64,000 bases of DNA from Glacieibacterium sp038211965 (lineage in GTDB: Bacteria > Pseudomonadota > Alphaproteobacteria > Sphingomonadales > Sphingomonadaceae): positions 1-64,000 of the forward strand of contig JBBQVB010000001.1 in the NCBI GenBank assembly GCA_038211965.1. The letters are read 5' to 3'. Positions within the stretch are counted from its first letter, which is position 1. The number at the start of each line of letters is the position of its first letter. The position numbers and the translations under genes were made by a program. The notes under the pieces were generated by a model, which did not search any database, was not told the origin of the DNA, and worked only from the letters and a program-made list of their open reading frames with translations. Shown in pieces: positions 35,201-43,237 of this stretch.

Positions 35201-35888
35201 CAAGCACGACCTGCTGCCGCCGCGCCTGCGTACCGTTTCGATCGAGTCGCTGGTCTGGCGGCACCCGATCGATCCCCACCCGCCATGGTTTGCCGACGCG
35301 GTGCGCGACTTCGCGATCGACTGGGCGAATAATTCCGACCGCTGGACGTCGTTCAAGCTCGTCGAGCAGCGCCGCTTCGACCTGCAGCTGCGGCTGAAGC
35401 AGGTGTTCGCCGACGACCCCGGCGTCGCCGCGAGCTTCGGGCTGCAGCACGGCCTGCCGCGCTACGGCGAGGACGGCATCGCGATCCCCGGCGAGACCGA
35501 AACCTGCTTCAGCGTCCACAGCCTGCGCCGCGTGCGTCGAGTCCGTCCCGACGGCGAGGTGGCGAACCAGATCGTCGCAGTGATCGCGCAGCGCCGCGCC
35601 GAACCCGTCGATCCGGCAGTCCCGATCGACAAGGACGACCCCAACAGCTTCTTCTGGTTCCGCGGCGGCGCGACGCTGATCATCGATCCCGCCGTGTCGG
35701 GCAGCTACCCGCCGCGTGCCGAAATCCGCTATTGCGTCGTCAAGCACATGCTCAGCACCGACCGGCTGGCGCGCCAGCGCGCGATGGCGGGCGGCCCGGC
35801 GACCGGCCTGCGCGCGCAATATTTCGACACCCGCGCGCTCGCCCGCCGCGAGCCCTTCGCGATGCTCCACGCGGAGGACCCGGCATGA
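32247..35888 (+). CDS. dual protease: subtilisin-like (S8) domain fused to thermolysin-like zinc peptidase
   Basis: The 1213-residue protein joins two apparently intact proteases. Residues about 160-455 form an S8 domain: Asp169 in AHLDTGYD, His218 in GHGTGT, oxyanion Asn in AAGNN and Ser383 in GTSAATPQVAAAAA. After a linker with a Pro-rich stretch (564-575), residues about 590-1000 form a gluzincin domain. It has HEMTH at 777-781 and Glu804 in AFHEGFAD 23 residues later. No signal peptide is visible, so it probably acts in the cytoplasm or uses another route. It starts ten bases after the membrane-sensor gene and overlaps the MBL gene by ATGA. Both the three-gene context and the double active site suggest a signal-triggered proteolytic effector. 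Confidence 0.8.
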   Translation: MMSLDAAKPVDGLLVKLRRADAAGFAVANRMAMGGSATPEVILTVPAAAAAERGFADHPNDAVWARMASGANAWDDAHRIMRQGFAAASGVIAAEPDLGQVWRNGEADAPGLGVAADDRCSLRLQTDAGGRAIGPGSAWHRGDAFSGLASAAAQVGDAAQRGVRIAHLDTGYDPAHSARPAHLLTGREANFVTGEGAANSAADVTPTGGIPFTRARGHGTGTLSILASPQFGGAPGAEIVAVRIADGVVRFSTSTMVQGIEHALANGAQVLSMSMGGYAGGALADAVNKAYEAGLTMVTAAGNNFAGLPIRSVVYPARMRRVIAATGTMADGRPYFDLVAPTMQGCWGPDLKMATALAGFSPNIPWAAFKCGDVVHEDGQGTSAATPQVAAAAALWIALHQGDPVYQSYSQGWMRVEAVRRALFAAARKTTAKLDAAGVLHFLGTGALDALAALAVGPAAASGLRAEPPASAAWAWVKLLSGEGVGFALASAPRANALGLELMQLAQRTPEIEAALLGGGGDPDGALPEANRKAFFEAVLDSGAASQLLTTALTRSLGLRDAAPPPAPPPLPGTAPLPGQVRMARRDPVPAQRRLRVFALDPSLGASLDTVAIGLATVNIPYETGEDGKSILRPGPVGEYLEVVDVDPASDRAYDPVDLDHPHLLISDGLEPSEGNPRFHQQMVYAIGMKTIGHFEAALGRKALWAPRRYRRGIASRFEYVQRLRIYPHALRAQNAYYSPSKVALLFGYFPAASARTDATVRGSMVFSCLSADIVAHEMTHALLDGVHRHYQEASNPDVGAFHEGFADIVALFQHFTYGDIVSAEIARARGEIGAARLLSGLARQFGEGAGKAGPLRDYIDPATGTLDYSATTEVHSRGSILVFAIYEAFVAIVERRTGDLIRLATGGTGVLPAGDLHPGLVTRLTRETCKAASQVLRICIRAIDYCPPNDITFGEYLRALLTADVDQVPDDRLGYRTALLQAFRKHDLLPPRLRTVSIESLVWRHPIDPHPPWFADAVRDFAIDWANNSDRWTSFKLVEQRRFDLQLRLKQVFADDPGVAASFGLQHGLPRYGEDGIAIPGETETCFSVHSLRRVRRVRPDGEVANQIVAVIAQRRAEPVDPAVPIDKDDPNSFFWFRGGATLIIDPAVSGSYPPRAEIRYCVVKHMLSTDRLARQRAMAGGPATGLRAQYFDTRALARREPFAMLHAEDPA

Positions 35889-37276
35889 CACACGTCAGCG
35901 CGCGCCTCTATTGCCACGGCCTCGGCGACTGTTCGCTGCTCGGGGTCGCAAAACCCGACGGCGGGACCTTCTGGATCCTCATCGATTGCGGCATCCACAC
36001 CTCGGCGAAGGGCGGACCGGCGATGATCGACCGCGTCGTCGCCGATATCGCGACCCATGTCTCGGTCGGGCTGGCCCCCGGTGTCCGCCCGCGCCTCGAT
36101 GTCGTCGTCGCGACGCACGAGCATTGGGACCATATCTCGGGCTTCACCACGGCGGCAGAGGGCTTCGCAAAGTTCGATGTCGGCGCGGTGTGGCTGGCGT
36201 GGACCGAGAATCCCATCGACCCGCAAGCGCAGGCGCTCGACAAGTTCAAGGGGGAGGGGCTGGCGGCGGTCGCGCAGGCTGCCGACCGGCTGCGCGCCGA
36301 CCCCCGCTCCCAGGCGCTCGCCGACGGCCTCGAGGCCCTGCTCGGCTTCAACTTCGGTGTCCGGGGCGAACGCTCGCGCGACGCGCGCAATGCCGTCGTC
36401 GCGCTCGCGCCGCTGAATTTCCACTATCTCGAACCCGGCAGCGTCGCGCCGCTGCCCCCCGAGCTCGGCGTTACCGCCTATGTGCTGGGACCGCCGCGCG
36501 ATGCCGCGCTGCTCGGCATCAAGGACAGCGTCAGCGACACCTACGGCTTCGGGCTGAGTCTCAACAACAGCTTCGCGCTGGCCGACGGCGACATGGGCGT
36601 CGATGACGACCCCGGTGCGCCGTTCGACGAGACCGAGGGTGTCGCGCTGTCGGCGCTGGGTAACGCACCGGCCAAAGTCGGCAGCGTCGCGGCGTTCGTC
36701 CGCGATCACTATAGCGGTCGCACGCGCCCCGACATGCTGCCGCCGATCAAGGAGGACGACCCCGACAAGCCGACGCGCGACCAGGCATGGCGGCGCATCG
36801 ACAGCGACTGGCTGGGGGCGTCGGCCGAACTGGCGCTGCAACTCGACGCGCGGACCAACAACACCAGCCTCGTGCTGGCGTTCGCGCTAGCACCGCCGCC
36901 GGTGCCGCCCGCTGGCGGGACCGGCGACGTGCTGCTGTTCGCCGCCGACGCGCAGGTCGGCAACTGGCGCAGCTGGGCCAAGGTAGTGTTCGCCGACGGC
37001 ACCACCGGCCCCGACCTCGTCCGCCGCACGCGCTTCTACAAGGTCGGCCACCACGGCAGCGCCAACGCGACCCTGAAGCCCGGCGGCCTCGAAGCGATGG
37101 TCCACCCGGCACTCGAAGCTTTCATCCCGACCGACGAGGCGATGGCCAAGCGCGTCGGCTGGGGCGCGATCCCCGAACCCGCGCTGCTCAAGCGGCTCGG
37201 CGAGAAGGCGAGCGGTCGGGTGGTGCGCTCGGATGACGTGGGGGGCGTGCTCTTCGTCGATAGGGAGTTCACCTAA
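35885..37276 (+). CDS. ComEC-like metallo-beta-lactamase-fold hydrolase
   Basis: This 463-residue soluble protein has the metallo-beta-lactamase fold. It shows the strand ILIDCG (about 31-36), the metal motif THEHWDH at 77-83 (HxHxDH) and, near residue 385, VGHHGSANAT, which resembles the C-terminal HHGS motif of ComEC-type nucleases. The central insertion of about 250 residues is larger than in ComEC. The substrate is unknown; nucleic acid, nucleotide or peptide are all possible. It overlaps the dual-protease gene by ATGA, so all three products of the operon are probably made together. No signal peptide is seen. Confidence 0.8.
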   Translation: MTHVSARLYCHGLGDCSLLGVAKPDGGTFWILIDCGIHTSAKGGPAMIDRVVADIATHVSVGLAPGVRPRLDVVVATHEHWDHISGFTTAAEGFAKFDVGAVWLAWTENPIDPQAQALDKFKGEGLAAVAQAADRLRADPRSQALADGLEALLGFNFGVRGERSRDARNAVVALAPLNFHYLEPGSVAPLPPELGVTAYVLGPPRDAALLGIKDSVSDTYGFGLSLNNSFALADGDMGVDDDPGAPFDETEGVALSALGNAPAKVGSVAAFVRDHYSGRTRPDMLPPIKEDDPDKPTRDQAWRRIDSDWLGASAELALQLDARTNNTSLVLAFALAPPPVPPAGGTGDVLLFAADAQVGNWRSWAKVVFADGTTGPDLVRRTRFYKVGHHGSANATLKPGGLEAMVHPALEAFIPTDEAMAKRVGWGAIPEPALLKRLGEKASGRVVRSDDVGGVLFVDREFT

Positions 37277-37284
37277 CTCTCTTC

Positions 37285-37316
37285 CCCCTCCCCGCGCAGC
37301 GGAGTGGGGGGAGGGG
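37285..37316. terminator. bidirectional terminator hairpin between MBL gene and cysS
   Basis: CCCCTCCCC at 37285-37293 pairs perfectly over nine bases with GGGGAGGGG at 37308-37316. The 14-base loop again contains GCGCAGCGGAG. It separates the two convergent genes. Confidence 0.65.
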
Positions 37317-37324
37317 AGGAATGA

Positions 37325-38644
37325 TCAGGCCCGCCGCCAGCTCGTGCCCTGCGGCCCGTCCTCGAGCACTATCCCCTGCGCCGCGAGGTCGTCGCGTATC
37401 CGATCGGATTCGGCAAAATCCTTGCGCGCGCGGGCGGCGGTGCGGGCGCCGACGAGGTCGTCGATCCCTGCGTCCGGCGCCGCTCGCGTCGGTTCGAGCA
37501 ACCCCAGCATCGCCAGCGCCGCGCGCATGCCGCCGATATCGCCGAGACGCGACAGGCGCGCGATAGCGGCGACGACGGCGGGCGTGTTGAGATCGTCCGC
37601 CAGCGCGGCGATGACGCGCTCCGGCACCGCCGCCTCGTCGTCCTCCGAGCGGCGCACGAAGCCCTGCCAGCGGTCGAGCGTCGCCTTGGTCTGTTCGAGG
37701 AGCGTTTCCGTCCACTCCAGCGGCTGGCGGTAATGCGCGCTGAGCAGCGCCAGCCGTAGGACTTCCCCCGACCACCCCGCCGCCAGCAAATCGCCGACCA
37801 GCGCAACATTCCCCAGCGACTTCGACATCTTCTCGGTCCCCATGCTGAGGAAGCCGTTGTGCATCCAGACCTGCGCGAGCGGTGCGCCGTGGTTGGCGCA
37901 GGCCGATTGCGCGAGTTCGTTCTCGTGGTGGGGGAAGATCAGGTCGAGCCCGCCGCCGTGGATGTCGATGGTTTCCCCCAGCACGGCGCGGATCATCGCC
38001 GAGCACTCGATATGCCACCCCGGTCGTCCGCGCCCCCACGGGGATTCCCACCCCGGCTGGTCGTCGGCACTCGGCTTCCACAGCACGAAATCGGCGGCAC
38101 CGCGCTTGTACGGCGCAACCTCGACGCGCGCGCCAGCGATCATCTCGTCGAGGCGACGGCCCGACAGCCTGCCGTACTCGGGAAAGGCCGCGACATCGAA
38201 CAGCACATGGCCCTGCGCCGCATAGGCGACGCCGCGCGCGATCAGCTCGCCGATCATCGCGACCATGCCGTCCGCGCCCTCGACGAACGCGGTGGCGTGG
38301 GGTTCGATGTCGGGGGCCTCGACGCCGAGTGCTGCCATATCGGCGCGGTAGTGGTCGGCGTAGCGCGCGGTGACCTCGCCGATCGGCACGCCCTCGGCCT
38401 CGGCCTTGGCGATGATCTTGTCGTCGATGTCGGTGATGTTGCGCGCGTAGACTACCTGGCGCTCGGGGTAGGTGTGGCGCAGCAGGCGGCGCAGCACATC
38501 GAACACCACGGCGGGGCGGGCGTTGCCGATGTGCGCGCGATTATAGACCGTCGGGCCGCAGACATACATCGTCACGCGGCCGGGCTCGCGCGGCGTGAAG
38601 TCCTCCTTGCGGCGGGTCAGCGTGTTGTAGAGGCGTAGGCTCAC
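37325..38644 (-). CDS. cysS: cysteinyl-tRNA synthetase
   Basis: This class I synthetase charges tRNA-Cys. It has the zinc Cys and signature in MYVCGPTVYNRAHIGNAR (HIGN at 38-41), DIDDKI, the later zinc ligands in HIECSAM and PHHENELAQS, and KMSKSLGN. The frame upstream is open for another 59 codons, but the GTG at 38644 forms a GTGA overlap with the cvpA stop and puts SLRLYNTLTRRKEDF at the N-terminus, as in other CysS. The product is 439 residues, slightly short for the family because of a compact C-terminus. Confidence 0.95.
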   Translation of the reverse strand: MSLRLYNTLTRRKEDFTPREPGRVTMYVCGPTVYNRAHIGNARPAVVFDVLRRLLRHTYPERQVVYARNITDIDDKIIAKAEAEGVPIGEVTARYADHYRADMAALGVEAPDIEPHATAFVEGADGMVAMIGELIARGVAYAAQGHVLFDVAAFPEYGRLSGRRLDEMIAGARVEVAPYKRGAADFVLWKPSADDQPGWESPWGRGRPGWHIECSAMIRAVLGETIDIHGGGLDLIFPHHENELAQSACANHGAPLAQVWMHNGFLSMGTEKMSKSLGNVALVGDLLAAGWSGEVLRLALLSAHYRQPLEWTETLLEQTKATLDRWQGFVRRSEDDEAAVPERVIAALADDLNTPAVVAAIARLSRLGDIGGMRAALAMLGLLEPTRAAPDAGIDDLVGARTAARARKDFAESDRIRDDLAAQGIVLEDGPQGTSWRRA

Positions 38645-39237
38645 GTCGCCGGCTTCTCGCGCGCCGCCTCGAGCAGGCGGTCGAAGGCGCTGCGCTGTCT
38701 CGGAGCGTCCGCGTCGGGCTTCGCGGGAACACCCTTGGGGTGCCGCCGCGTCTCGACGAAATCGACCATCGCCTTGCTCGTCGCCTCGACGAGCGGCGCG
38801 GTGCGCGCGGCGCGCAGCCATTCGGGACGCGGATTGGCGGGGTCGAGGACGTCGAACACCATGCTAGCGAGGAGAAACAGTACCGCCGCGCCGAGCAGCC
38901 CCTTGAACGCCCCGAAGCCGAAGCCGAGCAGGCGGTCGAGCGGCCCGACGATCGAGTTGCGCGTCCGCGCGCCGAGCGCCCCCGCGACGCCCTTGAACAC
39001 CACGAAGGTCACCGCGAAGATCAGCACGAAGGCGAGGATCGACCCGCCGCTCTCGGTACCCGTCAGCCTGGTCGCGAGCAGCTTACCCGCCGGGTAGAAG
39101 AAGCGCACCGCAAAGATCGCCGCGACCCACGCGAGCAGCGACAGCACCTCGGTGACGAAGCCTCGCGCCAGGCCGGCCAGCGAGCCGAAGCCGATCAGCA
39201 GCAGGACGACGATGTCGATGGCGGTGAGGGCGGTCAT
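38641..39237 (-). CDS. cvpA: CvpA family membrane protein
   Basis: This inner-membrane protein of the colicin V production family has four hydrophobic segments within the first 130 residues (TAIDIVVLLLIGFGSLAGLA, then VTEVLSLLAWVAAIFAV and others) and the conserved loop RNSIVGPLDRLLGFGFGAFKG. The polar C-terminal tail has about 60 residues. The precise function is unknown; E. coli CvpA is linked to bile-salt tolerance and colicin V export. The ATG at 39237 is chosen because the upstream frame is Pro/Ala/Arg noise. It lies between radA and cysS, a common order in alphaproteobacteria. Confidence 0.88.
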   Translation of the reverse strand: MTALTAIDIVVLLLIGFGSLAGLARGFVTEVLSLLAWVAAIFAVRFFYPAGKLLATRLTGTESGGSILAFVLIFAVTFVVFKGVAGALGARTRNSIVGPLDRLLGFGFGAFKGLLGAAVLFLLASMVFDVLDPANPRPEWLRAARTAPLVEATSKAMVDFVETRRHPKGVPAKPDADAPRQRSAFDRLLEAAREKPAT

Positions 39238-39283
39238 TGCGGCGGGTGTAGGGGAGGCGGCGGGGGCGGGGCAAGGGCGGGGG

Positions 39284-40669
39284 TCAGGACCGGGATTTGC
39301 GCGAGCCCCCGCCCCCCAGGTAATCCACCAGCGCCGCGACCGTCCGGAAGCCCTGCACGCGCACCCCACCCCCTACCGTCGAGGCGGGGGCGAGCGCGCT
39401 GCCGAATCCCAGCTTCGCCGCCTCCTTGAGGCGCAGGCCCGCGTGGCCGACGGCACGCACCTCGCCCGACAGCGCGATCTCGCCGAACGCGATGGTGTCG
39501 GCGGGGACGACGGCCTCGGTCAGCGCGGAAATCAAAGCCGCTGCGACGGCGAGGTCGGCGGCGGGGTCCTGGACGCGCAGGCCGCCCGCGACGTTGAGAT
39601 AGACCTCGCACGCCGAAAAGCTCAGCCCGCAGCGCGCTTCGAGGACCGCGAGGATCATCGCCAGTCGCCCGGCGTCCCAGCCGACGACCGCGCGCCGTGG
39701 CGTCGCGCCGCTCGCCAGCCGCACGACGAGCGCCTGGATTTCGCACAGCACGGGGCGCGTGCCTTCGAGTGCCGGGAAGACGACGGTGCCGACGACGGGC
39801 CGGTCGCGGTCGGTGAGGAACAGGCTCGACGGGTTGGCAACTTCGGCCAGCCCCTCGGTGCCCATCGCGAAGACGCCGATCTCGTCGGTGCCGCCGAAGC
39901 GGTTCTTGACCGCCCTGAGGATGCGGTACTGGTGGCTGCGCTCGCCTTCGAAATACAGCACGGTGTCGACCATGTGCTCGAGGACGCGCGGCCCCGCGAT
40001 CTGGCCGTCCTTGGTGACGTGGCCGACCAGCACCACCGCGGCACCGCTCGTCTTGGCATAGCGGATCAGCTCCTGCGCGGCGGCGCGGACCTGGCTGATG
40101 GTCCCGGGTGCGCCTTCGAGCGTGTCCGAGTGCATCGTCTGGATCGAGTCGATGATCAGCAGCGCGGGCGGCGGACCGGCGCTCAGCGTCGTCAGGATAT
40201 CGCGCACCGAAGTCGCGGCGGCGAGCTGCACGGGAGCCTTCGCCAGCCCGAGCCGCCGCGCGCGCAGGCGGACCTGATCCGACGCTTCCTCGCCGGTAAC
40301 ATAGGCGACGCGGTGGCCGTCCTGCGCCATGCGCCCCGCGGCCTGCAGCAGCAGCGTCGACTTGCCGATGCCGGGGTCGCCGCCGATCAGCACCGCGCTC
40401 GCCGCGACCAGCCCGCCGCCCAATGCCCGGTCAAGCTCGGCGATGCCCGTCGACAGCCGCGCCGGGATCGCCACGTCGTCGTCGAGCCCCGCCATCGCGA
40501 GGCGCGTGCCGCCGCCGCTCAGCGAGTGCTTCGCGCTGAACGGCGTGACGACCGCGCTCGCTTCCTGCTGGATCGTGTTCCACTGGCCGCAGTCGCCGCA
40601 CTGCCCCGCCCAGCGTGCCGCGACCGAGCCGCAGCCCTGGCAGACATAGCGGACGGCAGCGCGGGCCAC
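39284..40669 (-). CDS. radA: DNA repair protein RadA
   Basis: RadA (Sms) is a RecA-related helicase that promotes branch migration during recombinational repair. It has the N-terminal zinc finger (Cys10, Cys13, Cys24, Cys27), the Walker A loop GGDPGIGKST, the RadA-specific KNRFGGTDEIGVF motif and a C-terminal Lon-protease-like domain. I chose GTG at 40669 because AAGGA lies seven bases upstream on the coding strand; an ATG further upstream would add 23 unusual residues. The product has 461 residues. Confidence 0.94.
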   Translation of the reverse strand: MARAAVRYVCQGCGSVAARWAGQCGDCGQWNTIQQEASAVVTPFSAKHSLSGGGTRLAMAGLDDDVAIPARLSTGIAELDRALGGGLVAASAVLIGGDPGIGKSTLLLQAAGRMAQDGHRVAYVTGEEASDQVRLRARRLGLAKAPVQLAAATSVRDILTTLSAGPPPALLIIDSIQTMHSDTLEGAPGTISQVRAAAQELIRYAKTSGAAVVLVGHVTKDGQIAGPRVLEHMVDTVLYFEGERSHQYRILRAVKNRFGGTDEIGVFAMGTEGLAEVANPSSLFLTDRDRPVVGTVVFPALEGTRPVLCEIQALVVRLASGATPRRAVVGWDAGRLAMILAVLEARCGLSFSACEVYLNVAGGLRVQDPAADLAVAAALISALTEAVVPADTIAFGEIALSGEVRAVGHAGLRLKEAAKLGFGSALAPASTVGGGVRVQGFRTVAALVDYLGGGGSRKSRS

Positions 40670-40712
40670 GGGTTTCCTTCCAGGAACGGAAGGCGAACAT
40701 AGCGAGGTGCCG

Positions 40713-41357
40713 TCAGGTCGGCAAGCCCGTGTCGACATTTCTGCCCAAGCGAAATAGCCGCACCAGCAGCGGGCTGGCCATCAGTGGCACGAGCCCCGCC
40801 AGCGGTATCCACATCGCCGCCGCGAAGGCGAGGCTCGCGATGACGATCGGCGACCACGCGCGGCGCACCCACAGGCGGCGTTCGGCGACCCCCACCGCCG
40901 GATCGAGCCGCGTGCCCTGTGTCAGCGTCAGCGCGAGGCGCAGATTGAACAGCCCCGATATCGCCAGCCACACCGCATAAAAGCCGACGCCCGTGCGGCT
41001 GCTGGCAAAATTGCTGATGATCGCCGTTGGGAACGGCATGAACGCGATGGTCAGCAGGAACAGCAGATTATGCCAAACCAGCTTCTCATCGGCGCGCAGC
41101 AGATAGCCGAACGAACGGTGATGGACGATCCAGAAACGGCCGATGACAAAGAAGCTGACGAGGAAACCGATATACTGCGGGATGTTCTCAAGCAGTGCTT
41201 GGTTGAGTTGTGTGCTCGTGTAGCCGTTGGGAAATCGCGGCACGTGGATTTCGATAACGAGCAGGGTGATGGCGATCGCAAAGATTGCATCGCTGAAAAA
41301 CACCATGCGGTCGATCTGGCGCCGGTCGTGCTCTTGGGCGGTTTCGCGAGCAGTCAT
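40713..41357 (-). CDS. TMEM175-family (DUF1211) potassium-channel-like protein
   Basis: This 214-residue, six-helix membrane protein carries the family signature FSDAIFAIAITLLVIEIHVP in helix 1 (FSDxxxAIxxTLL). That motif forms the leucine/isoleucine gate of bacterial TMEM175 K+ channels. Loop residues IGRFWIVHHRSFGYL are also typical. Bacterial members have a single repeat and assemble as tetramers. It is upstream of radA on the same strand and divergent from the phosphatase gene. Confidence 0.9.
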   Translation of the reverse strand: MTARETAQEHDRRQIDRMVFFSDAIFAIAITLLVIEIHVPRFPNGYTSTQLNQALLENIPQYIGFLVSFFVIGRFWIVHHRSFGYLLRADEKLVWHNLLFLLTIAFMPFPTAIISNFASSRTGVGFYAVWLAISGLFNLRLALTLTQGTRLDPAVGVAERRLWVRRAWSPIVIASLAFAAAMWIPLAGLVPLMASPLLVRLFRLGRNVDTGLPT

Positions 41358-41492
41358 GATTGCACGCTATGCGGCACAGGGGCGTAATGGAAGGCGCGAA
41401 CTGCCAGCGTCACGTGCTTGCAATGTCGCGGCGCAATTGATGCCGATGGTGGCGCCGCCTAAACGGACTGCGGCTGCATGGGGAGAAGCGCG

Positions 41493-43154
41493 ATGGCGCA
41501 ATTTTGGCTGAAAATCATCGGCGTCGCTGCGCTGGCGCTGGACATCGCCGCTCCAGCCGCCGCATCGCCGCCGCCCCGCCCGAAGCTCGTCGTCGCGATC
41601 TCGCTCGACCAGTTCAGCGCGGCGCTGTTCGAGCAGTATCGCGGGCGCTTCACCGGCGGGCTGAGGACGCTGCAGGACGGCGTCGTCTACCCCAGCGGCT
41701 ATCAGAGCCACGCCGCGACCGAGACCTGCCCCGGCCATTCGACGATCCTGACCGGCCGCCACCCGGCCGCGACGGGCATTGTCGCCAACCAGTGGTACGA
41801 CAGCGACCAGGGCGCGCAGGTCTATTGCGTCACCGATCCCGCCGGTCCGGTGCCGGGGCGCGATAGCGTCGCGCGCGGCCCCGCCAACCTCAAGGTCCCG
41901 ACGCTCGGCGAGTGGCTCAAGGCGGCGAGCCCCGCCAGCCGCGTCTACGCCGTGTCGGGCAAGGACCGCGCCGCGATCACCATGGCGGGGCACAACCCCG
42001 ACGGGGTGTTCTGGTGGGACGACGAGCTGGCGTTCACGACCTCGGTTCCGGCCGGTACGACGGCGGCGAAGCGCCTCGAACCTGTCGCGGGCTTCAATGC
42101 GGCGCTGATCAAGCGCTGGCAGGTCAAGCCGCCGGTCTGGACCAGGCTCGACGCGCGCTGCGTCGCCAGCGGCACCGACAAGTTCGGCGACCTGACGATC
42201 GCGCACAGCATTCCGCCGATGGGCTATGAGGGTAGCTGGAACGATCCCGCCAACCTCAGATATTTCCGCGCCTCGCCGGGCATGGACGAGGTGACGCTCG
42301 ACATGGCGACGGTGCTGCTCGACCGCTTTAAGCTCGGGCGCGGGACCGCCCCCGACGTGCTGGCGATCAGCTTGAGCGCGACCGACTACGTCGGTCACCG
42401 CTACGGCAACGAGGGCGTCGAGATGTGCGACCACCTCGCCCACCTCGATCGCGCGCTCGGGGTATTTCTGGCGAAGCTGACCGCGCTTAAGATCCCCGTC
42501 GTCGTCGCGCTGACCGCCGACCACGGCGCGGTCGATGCCGCCGAACGCGTCGCGGCGCGCGGCGTCGCGGCCAAGCGGCTGGGCGGCGAAGCCTTCGCCG
42601 ACATCGGCAAGGCGCTGCAGGAAGAATTCAAGCTCGACTATTTCCCGCTCGCGGGCGACGCGCAGCAGGTCAGCATCGCCGGCTTCGGCGAGCGCGACGC
42701 GGCGCTCGATGCCAGGATCGCTGCGTCGGCGTTGGCGCGCTTCAAGGCGCGGCCCGAGGTCTACGCCGCCTTTTCCCGCGCCGAGGTGGTCGCCGCCGCG
42801 CCACGCCCCGGCACGCCGGTCGACGAATGGACGCTCGCCGAGCGCTTCCATGCCAGCTTCGACGCGCAGCGTAGCGGCGATATCGCGGTCGCCTACCGCC
42901 CCTATTCGACGGGCTCGCTACCGCAGGCGTTCGGCGACACCGTCGCGGGCCACGGCTCACCATGGAACTACGATCGCCGCGTGCCGATGATCTTCTGGTG
43001 GCCGGGCGCGAGCGGCTTCGAACAGCCGCTGCCCGTCGAGACGGTCGATATCGCACCGACACTCGCGGCGCTGCTCGGGGTGAAGACGACGACGGTGGAC
43101 GGGCGATGTCTCGATCTCGACGTCGGGGCGGGGGACAGTTGCGCGGCGAACTGA
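41493..43154 (+). CDS. secreted PafA-like alkaline phosphatase / phosphodiesterase
   Basis: The protein has a signal peptide (about 1-24) and then the alkaline phosphatase superfamily core. Visible are metal Asp39 in AISLDQFS, the nucleophile region SHAATETCPGHSTILTG (Thr in the TET core, 76-78), SLSATDYVGHRYG, LTADHGAVD and a late TVAGHGSPWNYD. This is the layout of calcium-independent, zinc-dependent PafA phosphatases that release phosphate from many monoesters. The ATG at 41493 has GGGGAGA a few bases upstream. The product has 553 residues. Confidence 0.9.
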   Translation: MAQFWLKIIGVAALALDIAAPAAASPPPRPKLVVAISLDQFSAALFEQYRGRFTGGLRTLQDGVVYPSGYQSHAATETCPGHSTILTGRHPAATGIVANQWYDSDQGAQVYCVTDPAGPVPGRDSVARGPANLKVPTLGEWLKAASPASRVYAVSGKDRAAITMAGHNPDGVFWWDDELAFTTSVPAGTTAAKRLEPVAGFNAALIKRWQVKPPVWTRLDARCVASGTDKFGDLTIAHSIPPMGYEGSWNDPANLRYFRASPGMDEVTLDMATVLLDRFKLGRGTAPDVLAISLSATDYVGHRYGNEGVEMCDHLAHLDRALGVFLAKLTALKIPVVVALTADHGAVDAAERVAARGVAAKRLGGEAFADIGKALQEEFKLDYFPLAGDAQQVSIAGFGERDAALDARIAASALARFKARPEVYAAFSRAEVVAAAPRPGTPVDEWTLAERFHASFDAQRSGDIAVAYRPYSTGSLPQAFGDTVAGHGSPWNYDRRVPMIFWWPGASGFEQPLPVETVDIAPTLAALLGVKTTTVDGRCLDLDVGAGDSCAAN

Positions 43155-43237
43155 TCGCGGCGCCCCCACCGCCTTGAAACCGTTGCGCCGCCGCCGCCGA
43201 AACGCCTAGCATCGGTACCTGCCCGGGGGCTTCGGCG

